A DNA stretch of 11,108 nt from Nitrospinota bacterium (GTDB lineage: Bacteria > Nitrospinota > Nitrospinia > UBA9942). Shown piece by piece: positions 5,646 through 11,108 of this stretch. The stretch lies in contig JACRGN010000306.1 of the NCBI GenBank assembly GCA_016234205.1, positions 1 through 11,108 of the forward strand. The letters run 5' to 3'. Numbering within the stretch: the first letter of the stretch is position 1; each line of letters starts with the position of its first letter. Under the pieces are notes generated by a model, which did not search any database, was not told the DNA's origin, and worked only from the letters and a program-made list of their open reading frames with translations. The position numbers and the translations under genes were made by a program.

Positions 5646-7013
5646 ATGGCAAAGACTGATATCTCTCCAACCCAACTCCCTCCTCAAAACATAGAGGTAG
5701 AGCAGTCTATCCTCGGTGCTATACTTCTGGAAAATGAGGCATTGCCAAGGTCATTGGAGATTCTTAGGGATGAGAGTTTTTTTTACAGGGATTCCCACCG
5801 CAAGATTTTCGCTGCAATAATAGACCTTTTTGAAAAAAATCAGCCTGTAGATGTAATGACTCTCAATGAACAACTGAAGAAAAAGAATCAGTTGGAAGAG
5901 GTAGGCGGCTTAGACTATATCGCATCTCTTGTGGCATCAACCCCCACCGCAGCCAATATCCAATACCACTCAAGAATAGTAAAAGAAAAGGCAATACTGA
6001 GGAAGCTGATATCAACATCTACTGAGATACACAATAGATGTTATGAAGATACGGAAGATATTGATGAGCTTCTGGATTATGCAGAGAAGCAGATATTTGA
6101 TATATCAGAAAATAAGATTTCCCCGAGTTTTGCGAGCATAAGCCAGGTTGTAAATGAGAGCTTCATTACTATTGAAAAGCTCTTTGAGAGGAAGGAGCTT
6201 GTTACAGGCCTTCCGACTGGTTTTGTTAAATTTGATTCTATGACTGCAGGGTTTCACCCCTCAGACCTGATTATAGTGGCAGGAAGGCCATCTATGGGTA
6301 AAACGGCATTCTGTATGAATATAGCCACACATATTGGAGTAAATAAAAAAAAGACTATAGCCATATTCAGCCTTGAGATGTCCCGTGAACAGCTTGTTAT
6401 CAGGATGCTCTGTTCAGAGGCAAGGATAAATGCCGGCAAAGTAAGGACAGGGTATCTTTCAAAGTCAGACTGGCCTGACCTTACAAGGGCGGCTGGACTC
6501 CTCTCCGAGTCGTCAATATTCATAGACGATTCCCCTGCCCAGTCTGTCCTTGACATAAGGGCAAAGGCAAGGAGACTGCAGGCTGAGAGAAAGGGGCTTG
6601 ACCTTATTATAGTAGATTATCTCCAGCTTATGAGGAGCAGGGGAAGGGTGGAGAACAGGCAGCAGGAGATTTCTGATATTACAAGGTCTCTGAAGGCACT
6701 CGCAAAGGAGTTAAAAGTGCCTGTAATCGCCATATCTCAGTTAAGCAGGGCGCCTGAACAGAGGACGGATAGAAAACCCCAGCTATCAGATTTGAGGGAA
6801 TCAGGTGCGATTGAACAGGATGCAGATTTGGTTGTATTTGTTTACAGAGAGGAGTTTTATAAAGAGACCCCTGAAAATCAGGGTGTTGCGGAGATTATAA
6901 TTGGGAAGCAGAGGAATGGTCCAACCGGTTTAGTTCCTCTTGCATTTTTTAAAGAATATACAAGATTTGATAACCTTGCCGATACGAAGGAAGATTATGG
7001 AGAGGCTGCATGA
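5646..7013 (+). CDS. dnaB: Replicative DNA helicase DnaB
   Basis: The 455-residue hexameric 5'-3' replication helicase has an N-terminal domain (about 10-115, LPPQNIEVEQSILGAILL) that would contact primase, a linker helix, and a RecA-like motor. The motor has Walker A GRPSMGKTA (213-221, K219), catalytic-Glu motif FSLEMS (E243), Walker B LIIVDYLQLM (D324), AISQLSR with Q365, and the KQRNGPTG (421-428) motif carrying the arginine-finger region. The length is normal and no intein is present. The N-terminus aligns with the usual MAK..LPPQN start, yet no Shine-Dalgarno sequence precedes the ATG: the upstream bases are AAATATTAAAAG at the edge of a palindromic repeat. The last four bases overlap alr (ATGA). 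Confidence 0.97.
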   Translation: MAKTDISPTQLPPQNIEVEQSILGAILLENEALPRSLEILRDESFFYRDSHRKIFAAIIDLFEKNQPVDVMTLNEQLKKKNQLEEVGGLDYIASLVASTPTAANIQYHSRIVKEKAILRKLISTSTEIHNRCYEDTEDIDELLDYAEKQIFDISENKISPSFASISQVVNESFITIEKLFERKELVTGLPTGFVKFDSMTAGFHPSDLIIVAGRPSMGKTAFCMNIATHIGVNKKKTIAIFSLEMSREQLVIRMLCSEARINAGKVRTGYLSKSDWPDLTRAAGLLSESSIFIDDSPAQSVLDIRAKARRLQAERKGLDLIIVDYLQLMRSRGRVENRQQEISDITRSLKALAKELKVPVIAISQLSRAPEQRTDRKPQLSDLRESGAIEQDADLVVFVYREEFYKETPENQGVAEIIIGKQRNGPTGLVPLAFFKEYTRFDNLADTKEDYGEAA

Positions 7014-8239
7014 GTAATTTCATGGCACCTGCAGCGGCAGGTCGTCAGATGCCTGCCCTGAACGAAGTAGAAGGGTCAGAATTCAGAACTAAGTCTTCAA
7101 TCTTCAATCCTCAATCTTTTATTTCAAAAGCCCCTACCTTTGCTGAGATTGATCTAAATTCCTTCTCCCATAATTTAAAGCTAATAAGACTTAAGGTTGG
7201 CAGAGATAAAAAGATTATTTCCATAATAAAGGCAGATGCTTACGGACACGGTGCTGTAGAAATTGCAAAAAGGGCATCTGTCAGCGGTGCCGACATGCTT
7301 GGTGTAAGTACTGTTGGAGAGGGTATTGAACTGAGAGAGGCTAAAATTGAGTCTCCGATTTTGGTGCTTGGCGGCTGTCCGAAAGAAGATGCAGAATGGA
7401 TTGTCTCTTATAATCTTAAAAGTGTCCTCTACTCTTATGAAGCGGCACTCAGCTTGTCAAGAAAGGCTGAGAAGATGGGTAAGGTTGTAGATGTCCATAT
7501 AAAAGTGGATACAGGGATGGGAAGAATCGGCATACAGTCAGATGAAGTCAGGGAGTTTGTTAAAAAAGTAAGCTCCCTTAAAAATATAAATATTGAAGGG
7601 ATATTGACTCATTTCGCCACTGCCTATGAAGTGAACAGGGAGTTTACTGAAAGGCAAATCAAAACCTTTAAAGGGGTTATAAAAGAGCTAAGGCATGATG
7701 GATATAGTTTTCCCTATATCCATGCCTCCAACAGTGCTGCTATTGTAAATTATCCTGAGTCCTATTTTAATACTGTAAGGCCCGGCATAATACTCTACGG
7801 CTCACTTCCGTTTGATTTTTCAGTGAAGGATTTTTTAATAAAGCCTGTAATGAGCTGGAAGACATCTATTGTCCATCTTCATAATACTCCAGAAAAAACA
7901 GGAATAAGCTATGGGAGAAGATTTATTACCAGGAGAAATAGTATAATAGCAACTATACCTGTAGGCTATGCCGATGGATACAGCCGTTCCCTTTCAAATA
8001 AGGTTCAGGTGCTTATTGGGGGGAGGAGGGTTTTACAGGTAGGGACAATATGCATGGATATGTGTATGATAGATGTAACTGATTTACCAGATGTGAAGGT
8101 TGGAGAAGAAGTTGTATTATTGGGAAGACAGGGGGATGAGGAAATCAGAGTTGAGGAGCTTGCATCTTTAGCAGGGACGATTCCATACGAAATTTTTTGT
8201 TCCATTGGGAGAAGGGTGAGGAGAATTTATAAGGATTAA
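7010..8239 (+). CDS. alr: Alanine racemase with repeat-derived N-terminus
   Basis: This fold-type III PLP enzyme interconverts L- and D-alanine for peptidoglycan. IIKADAYGHG holds the PLP lysine (K74), VDTGMGRIG and VRPGIILYG (R257) are present, and TGISYGRRF holds the second catalytic residue (Y301). The C-terminal beta domain includes PVGYADGYSR and GTICMDMCMID. At 409 residues it is longer than typical (about 360-390); the family N-terminus (PTFAEIDL) begins only at residue 42. Residues 16-37 come from two dispersed DNA repeats in frame (PALNEVEGS and a 7-bp periodic stretch). The ATG at 7010 overlaps the dnaB stop and has GGAGAGG (6999-7005) upstream, so the long form is probably translated. 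The last codon and the stop lie in another 7-bp repeat. Confidence 0.95.
   Translation: MSNFMAPAAAGRQMPALNEVEGSEFRTKSSIFNPQSFISKAPTFAEIDLNSFSHNLKLIRLKVGRDKKIISIIKADAYGHGAVEIAKRASVSGADMLGVSTVGEGIELREAKIESPILVLGGCPKEDAEWIVSYNLKSVLYSYEAALSLSRKAEKMGKVVDVHIKVDTGMGRIGIQSDEVREFVKKVSSLKNINIEGILTHFATAYEVNREFTERQIKTFKGVIKELRHDGYSFPYIHASNSAAIVNYPESYFNTVRPGIILYGSLPFDFSVKDFLIKPVMSWKTSIVHLHNTPEKTGISYGRRFITRRNSIIATIPVGYADGYSRSLSNKVQVLIGGRRVLQVGTICMDMCMIDVTDLPDVKVGEEVVLLGRQGDEEIRVEELASLAGTIPYEIFCSIGRRVRRIYKD
7051..7079 (+). repeat. Dispersed repeat fragment inside alr
   Basis: CCCTGAACGAAGTAGAAGGG (7056-7075) resembles the arms of the palindrome at 9117-9135 / 9168-9186 (CCCTGAGTGAAGCGAAGG). It is read in frame as PALNEVEGS in the N-terminal extension of alanine racemase. 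It appears to be half of a dispersed palindromic element. Confidence 0.55.
7076..7117 (+). repeat. 7-bp periodic repeat inside alr
   Basis: Six in-phase 7-bp units occur at 7076, 7083, 7090, 7097, 7104 and 7111: two of TCAGAAT type, one TAAGTCT, and three of TCAATCT type. Unlike the other heptad elements, no inverted arm is seen here. It encodes residues 23-36 of the alr product, so the protein also carries a weak 7-residue period (SEFRTKS, SIFNPQS). Confidence 0.75.
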
Positions 8240-8293
8240 GGGATAAGGATTAAGGATTAAGTAATAACTTACCCCTTACCCCTTGCCCCTGTA
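8231..8293 (+). repeat. 7-bp periodic palindromic repeat at the alr-mlaE junction
   Basis: Nine units in constant 7-bp phase run from 8231: AAGGATT-like on the left, AAGTAAT and AACTTAC at the centre, CCCTTAC-like on the right. By hand count 41 of 56 bases match the base 7 positions later. The arms are inverted and imperfect (8245-8261 against 8268-8284, 13 of 17 complementary). The first unit carries the last codons and stop of alr; the last ends 5 bases before the mlaE ATG. Confidence 0.88.
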
Positions 8294-8298
8294 TTTTT

Positions 8299-9069
8299 AT
8301 GTTTCGTTTATTTGAAATTATAGGAAATAGGTTTCTAAAATTTGTGGAAGAAGGCGGGAAACTTTTTATTATTTTTTTTAAGACCCTCCTGTGGACATTC
8401 CGTCCGCCTTTTAACTTTAAAAATATTCTTAACCAGATAGAGGAGGTTGGCGTGAACTCCATCCCTGTAATTATGATAACAGGTGCATTTACAGGAATGG
8501 TTTTGTCACTCCAGAGCCATACCGGATTTAAGAGGTTCGGGGCAGAGACCTTTGTGGGGACTGTGGTTGCCCTTTCCATAACAAGGGAGCTCGGTCCAGT
8601 CCTTTCAGGGCTAATGGTTTCAGGGAGGGTTGGCTCTGCCATGGCAGCAGAGCTCGGCACTATGCAGGTTACAGAGCAGATAGATGCTCTATACACACTC
8701 GCTACAAACCCTATAAAATATCTCATTGTTCCAAGATTCCTTGCTACAACTATCATAATGCCTATACTCACCGTGTTTGCAGATATAATTGGGATAATAG
8801 GGGGATATATGGTCAGTGTTTATGTCCTCGGCAGTAATCCTACAATATATGAAAGGAGGACATGGGATTTTTTGAAGCTGAATGATGTTTACAGCGGCTT
8901 ACTGAAGGCAACGGTCTTTGGGATGATAATTGCCATAGTCAGTTGCTATCAGGGCTTTAATACAGAGGGCGGTGCGTCAGGTGTCGGTAAGGCTACTACA
9001 AAGGCAGTTGTGTTGTCATCACTCCTAATTCTTGTAGCAAACTACTTTATAACAGCATTGATGTTTTAG
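8299..9069 (+). CDS. mlaE: MlaE-family phospholipid ABC transporter permease
   Basis: The 256-residue MlaE/YrbE-type permease has an amphipathic N-terminal helix (FRLFEIIGNRFLKFVEEGG), then about five membrane segments. It carries the signature stretch SLQSHTGFKRFGAETFVGTVVALSITRELGPVLSGLMVSGRVGSAMAAELGTM and the C-terminal CYQGFNTEGGASGVGKATTKAVV region that contacts the ATPase. It acts in the inner membrane in retrograde or anterograde lipid transport across the periplasm. The start fits the family N-terminus, but no Shine-Dalgarno sequence is visible (CCCCTGTATTTTT precedes the ATG). MlaF and MlaD usually follow; here a repeat and a toxin-antitoxin pair follow instead, so partners must lie elsewhere or have been lost. 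Confidence 0.93.
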   Translation: MFRLFEIIGNRFLKFVEEGGKLFIIFFKTLLWTFRPPFNFKNILNQIEEVGVNSIPVIMITGAFTGMVLSLQSHTGFKRFGAETFVGTVVALSITRELGPVLSGLMVSGRVGSAMAAELGTMQVTEQIDALYTLATNPIKYLIVPRFLATTIIMPILTVFADIIGIIGGYMVSVYVLGSNPTIYERRTWDFLKLNDVYSGLLKATVFGMIIAIVSCYQGFNTEGGASGVGKATTKAVVLSSLLILVANYFITALMF

Positions 9070-9106
9070 TTAGTTCACACCGAAAAATGACCTTTGCCCC
9101 TCCCTA

Positions 9107-9206
9107 CGTCATTCTGACCCTGAGTGAAGCGAAGGGGAAGAATCTCGATTTTACAGGTACTTAATATCCTTCGTTTCGCTCAGGGTGACACGAAGACGGG
9201 GTTTTT
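9107..9206 (+). repeat. Large imperfect palindrome downstream of mlaE
   Basis: ACCCTGAGTGAAGCGAAGG (9117-9135) and CCTTCGTTTCGCTCAGGGT (9168-9186) are inverted copies matching at 17 of 19 positions. CGTC/GACG (9107-9110 / 9195-9198) extends the dyad. GGGG and five T follow (9198-9206), so the element could terminate mlaE transcription. It is related to the fragment at 7056-7075 inside alr. It lies in a 230-bp gap (9070-9299) that otherwise holds only the toxin-antitoxin promoter. Confidence 0.75.
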
Positions 9207-9245
9207 CAACAACCTGTTAATTTTAGGTATGGTAAATTATCGTCC

Positions 9246-9275
9246 TTGACTTATGTATCCTATTTGGAATACATT
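9246..9275 (+). promoter_or_regulatory. Promoter with embedded operator-like palindrome for dinJ-yafQ
   Basis: TTGACT (9246-9251) and TACATT (9270-9275) with an 18-base spacer form a plausible sigma-70 promoter. ATGTAT (9253-9258) and ATACAT (9269-9274) are perfect 6-bp inverted arms 10 bases apart, with inner CC/GG also paired. They sit between -35 and -10 and overlap the -10 hexamer. This is where an autorepressing RelB/DinJ-type antitoxin would bind. Confidence 0.5.
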
Positions 9276-9299
9276 AAAACTAAAAGGAGGTGTATTTTT

Positions 9300-9560
9300 A
9301 TGTCAAAGACATCTATGATAAGAGCAAGAACAAACCCTGATTTAAAATCAGAGGTAGAGACTATACTTACGGAGTTAGGTTTAACTACAAGTGAGGCAAT
9401 TAATATTTTTTTCAGTCAGGTAAGATTATATAAAGGGCTGCCTTTTGATGTGAGAATACCTAATAAGGCTACATTGGAGACTTTCAAAAAGACTGACGAA
9501 GGTAAAGAGCTTGTTAAATGTAAAAATGCTGGTGATATGTTTAGAAAATTAGGAATTTAA
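9300..9560 (+). CDS. dinJ: RelB/DinJ-family antitoxin
   Basis: The 86-residue protein has an N-terminal ribbon-helix-helix pattern (SMIRARTNPDLKSEVETILTELGLTTSEAINIFFSQV, about 5-41) followed by RLYKGLPFDVRIPN. These are hallmarks of DinJ/RelB antitoxins, and the C-terminal half should wrap the toxin. It is expected to neutralise the downstream YafQ-type toxin and repress the shared promoter. The ATG at 9300 is chosen over an in-frame TTG at 9246 because AAAGGAGG (9283-9290) sits 9 bases upstream, and the longer version would cover the promoter. It overlaps the toxin gene by one base. Confidence 0.88.
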   Translation: MSKTSMIRARTNPDLKSEVETILTELGLTTSEAINIFFSQVRLYKGLPFDVRIPNKATLETFKKTDEGKELVKCKNAGDMFRKLGI

Positions 9561-9838
9561 TGTTACTACCCGTTTATACAAAACAGTTTAAGAAGGAGAT
9601 TAAAAAGATTAAGAAATCAGGGCATAAAGATATTGAGAAATTAAAGACAGTGATGGAAACTCTGATTGATGAAAAACCTTTAGATAGATTTTACAAAGAT
9701 CACCCTTTAAAAGGAAACTTTAAAGAACGCAGAGAATGTCATATAGAACCGAATTGGTTGCTTATCTATATGGTTAATAAAAAAGAAAAGACTATTATCT
9801 TTGAGAGAACAGGAACGCATTCAGATTTGTTTGAATAA
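9560..9838 (+). CDS. yafQ: YafQ-family mRNA interferase toxin
   Basis: The 92-residue RelE-superfamily toxin has YTKQFKKEIKKIKKSG at the start and the YafQ signature HPLKGNFKERRECHIEPNWLLIY through RTGTHSDLF. YafQ cleaves mRNA on the ribosome. Residues matching the described E. coli active site are H48, H61, W66, H87 and F91. The position equivalent to Asp67 of E. coli YafQ is Asn here (N65), which might reduce or alter activity. The gene overlaps its antitoxin by one base (TAATG), the usual coupling. Only 17 bases separate its stop from the convergent nuclease-like gene. Length and fold pattern are intact, so it is not an obvious pseudogene. Confidence 0.9.
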   Translation: MLLPVYTKQFKKEIKKIKKSGHKDIEKLKTVMETLIDEKPLDRFYKDHPLKGNFKERRECHIEPNWLLIYMVNKKEKTIIFERTGTHSDLFE

Positions 9839-9855
9839 ATATGCACTACCCAATT

Positions 9856-10416
9856 TTAATATCTATACTCTATTACGAAAATACAACTGCTTTTGTCTAT
9901 TCTAAATGATGATATATAACCGTTGTTTTTCAGGACTTTCAATGCACACTCGGCTTCTTCCATGTATTCTGTCGGAATGACAAGGCAGGGGATTTTATTG
10001 AATTTTGCACCACTCAACCTTACATAACCGCCTATAGCTTCCTCATATTGAGCTGCCTTTTCCTCCAATTCGTGAAAATAGCGATAAATTTGAGAGGTTA
10101 TTGTAACGGCATAAAGCTGCTCAATGGATTGTCCACTGCCAAAAAGCCCGAATACATTTCTCCGTGTCTCTCTCAGATAATCCCCGATTTTGCTATTAAG
10201 AAAAGCAGAAAGATTTGCCGAGTCATCATAGCTCTTTACAGCAGATTTTTCATTGGGGCTTTTGACTTCAATAATTGCAAGGTCGCTGCCTCTTACAGCA
10301 ATGACATCAGCATATCTTCCAGTCTTGCCAATGGCAAAGGCATTCCAACCCTTATTCTTAAAATACTCCACCGCATATTGGTCGTATATCTCTTTATCCT
10401 GAGTAATTGCACCCAT
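9856..10416 (-). CDS. PD-(D/E)XK nuclease-like protein of unknown role
   Basis: In the 186-residue protein, residues 10-55 have the nuclease-fold order: a helix (YDQYAVEYFKNKGW), a strand, GRYADVIAV with D37, then DLAIIEVKS with E50 and K52. D37-x12-E50-x-K52 is the catalytic pattern of PD-(D/E)XK enzymes. The rest (about 60-186) is mixed helix/strand with an E/A/Q-rich helix around 116-130 and is not recognised. A stop lies two codons upstream, so translation cannot start earlier; the ribosome binding site is weak. It follows the PIN-toxin gene by 47 bases on the same strand. A restriction, repair or defence nuclease is possible. The antisense frame on + (10048-10461) shows no motif and is rejected. 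Confidence 0.65.
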   Translation of the reverse strand: MGAITQDKEIYDQYAVEYFKNKGWNAFAIGKTGRYADVIAVRGSDLAIIEVKSPNEKSAVKSYDDSANLSAFLNSKIGDYLRETRRNVFGLFGSGQSIEQLYAVTITSQIYRYFHELEEKAAQYEEAIGGYVRLSGAKFNKIPCLVIPTEYMEEAECALKVLKNNGYISSFRIDKSSCIFVIEYRY

Positions 10417-10463
10417 ATCTCATCTGATTACTATCCATTTACTTTTTTGCTGACAATTTAGAT

Positions 10464-10889
10464 TCATATTACTTTGAGATTTTCTTCCGTCATCAGCGAT
10501 TTTAATAATACATCTGAGGTCAGAAAAATGCAGTTGTTATTTTTTAAGGTGAGTGCAGATGCTAACTGCAAAGAGTCAAGGGTTCGTAATCCTCTGTTGC
10601 CGTATTTCATCAGTAAATCTTCTGCTGATTCAATAAGAGCAGACTGTAATGGTATCCATTGAAATTTATCATAATCATTTTGAAAATATGCAATAACTTC
10701 TGTGGCGACTTTTTCGTCAAGCTCTCCTTCTCTTACCTTTTTCCAGAAAGCCGAGCAAAATTCCAGAATTGCAAGCTCAGATAGAAATATTTCTTCAATA
10801 CCTTTTGAAAGAATATCCTCAGCAACTTCTGAGCCTTCCTCTTGATGATAAAGCTTTAAAAGGAAGGAGGTATCCAGAAAAACCTTCAT
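10464..10889 (-). CDS. PIN-domain ribonuclease toxin, VapC-like
   Basis: The 141-residue PIN domain carries the expected acidic residues: D6 in VFLDTSFL, E43 in ELAILEF, D105 in RTLDSLQLASAL and D126 in FLTSD. These would coordinate the metal ions for RNA cleavage. The length is normal for VapC toxins. The start overlaps the stop of the upstream antitoxin gene in an ATGA arrangement, so the two are translationally coupled, and a GGAG-containing site lies just upstream in the antitoxin coding region. The RNA target cannot be read from the sequence. The nuclease-like gene follows 47 bases downstream. Confidence 0.88.
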   Translation of the reverse strand: MKVFLDTSFLLKLYHQEEGSEVAEDILSKGIEEIFLSELAILEFCSAFWKKVREGELDEKVATEVIAYFQNDYDKFQWIPLQSALIESAEDLLMKYGNRGLRTLDSLQLASALTLKNNNCIFLTSDVLLKSLMTEENLKVI

Positions 10890-11108
10890 CTTGCACTCCT
10901 TCTTTCCTCTATTACAGCATCACTTAAAGACCCTTTGTAATCTTTCAATAATTCTTTAGACCTATGAAATAAGAATTTTTGCAAATCAAGTTTTTTTGAG
11001 GCAGGCGCTTCAACATCTTCCAGAAAAGTAACAACTACATTAATTGGTTTATCTGTATTTATCCTTTCTTTTAAACTAACCTTACCATTTTCATAAATAC
11101 CTTTAACC
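10886..11108 (-). CDS. Antitoxin partner of the PIN toxin, partial at window edge
   Basis: Reading from 11107 on the minus strand gives an uninterrupted 73-residue frame ending at 10886. It begins VKGIYENGKVSLKERI and ends SKELLKDYKGSLSDAVIEERRSAR. The first part matches the short beta-strand start of AF2212/DUF104-like antitoxins. The last part (LSDAVIEERR) is a typical toxin-binding tail of PIN-associated antitoxins. Only the first few residues are probably missing. The stop overlaps the PIN-toxin ATG. It is expected to neutralise the PIN protein and possibly bind its own promoter, which would lie outside the window. Confidence 0.75.
   Translation of the reverse strand, partial: VKGIYENGKVSLKERINTDKPINVVVTFLEDVEAPASKKLDLQKFLFHRSKELLKDYKGSLSDAVIEERRSAR

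Noticed and set aside
5646..7013. Intein or intron in dnaB
   Set aside because: dnaB is a frequent intein host, but the motor motifs are contiguous with normal spacing and the length is normal.
8250..8771. 173-residue open frame on the minus strand
   Set aside because: It is antisense to the strongly recognised mlaE gene, has no ribosome site and no recognisable motif; its length follows from mlaE codon composition.
9107..9206. Terminal inverted repeats of an insertion sequence
   Set aside because: No transposase frame lies between or near the arms, which are only 32 bp apart; a palindromic dispersed repeat fits better.
10443..10455. 13-bp match (TGTCAGCAAAAAA on the minus strand) to 1854-1866
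   Set aside because: One or two 13-bp matches are expected by chance in 11 kb when both strands are compared, and the match includes a homopolymer run.
10048..10461. 137-residue open frame on the plus strand
   Set aside because: It lies opposite the nuclease-like gene, which has a catalytic motif and operon context; the plus-strand frame shows neither.

Overview
The window looks like chromosome of a Gram-negative, moderately AT-rich bacterium. It carries an outer-membrane-type beta-barrel, a MlaE lipid-transport permease and a LolD/MacB-type ABC pair next to a conserved rpsF-ssb-rpsR-rplI-dnaB-alr block. The gene mix and the many short palindromic intergenic repeats would suit a Nitrospirota or deltaproteobacterial-type groundwater or sediment organism. 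That placement is inference, not something the sequence proves.

Region 1 (1-3797, + strand) is a probable operon of envelope genes: the 3' end of a beta-barrel protein, an exported FMN_bind-like protein, an exported DUF4920-like OB-fold protein, an FtsX/MacB-type permease and its LolD-type ATPase. The co-orientation and short gaps suggest one exporter or a cofactor/metal-handling envelope system; the substrate is unknown.

Region 2 (3798-9069, + strand) is housekeeping: ribosomal protein S6, SSB, S18, L9, the replicative helicase DnaB, alanine racemase and MlaE. Several genes overlap by 1-4 bases (rpsF/ssb, dnaB/alr). Others are separated by short periodic repeats.

Region 3 (9070-11108) is accessory. 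A repeat-rich 230-bp gap follows mlaE, then a DinJ/YafQ-type toxin-antitoxin pair on +. Convergent to it, on -, is a cassette of an antitoxin (cut by the window edge), a PIN-domain VapC-like toxin and a PD-(D/E)XK nuclease-like protein. MlaF and MlaD, the usual partners of MlaE, are not in the window.

The most unusual signal is a set of short periodic elements at gene junctions. At least five stretches (about 761-842, 4696-4748, 5021-5080, 7076-7117, 8231-8293) are built on an exact 7-bp period, each with a different unit sequence. Four of them switch from one orientation to the other without losing phase, so they can fold as hairpins. A sixth (5544-5633) has the same design with a 10-bp period. 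These elements have entered reading frames: they encode the signal-peptide core of the FMN_bind-like protein and part of the extra N-terminus of alanine racemase, and they carry the alr stop codon. The dnaB and mlaE starts that follow such elements lack a visible Shine-Dalgarno sequence.
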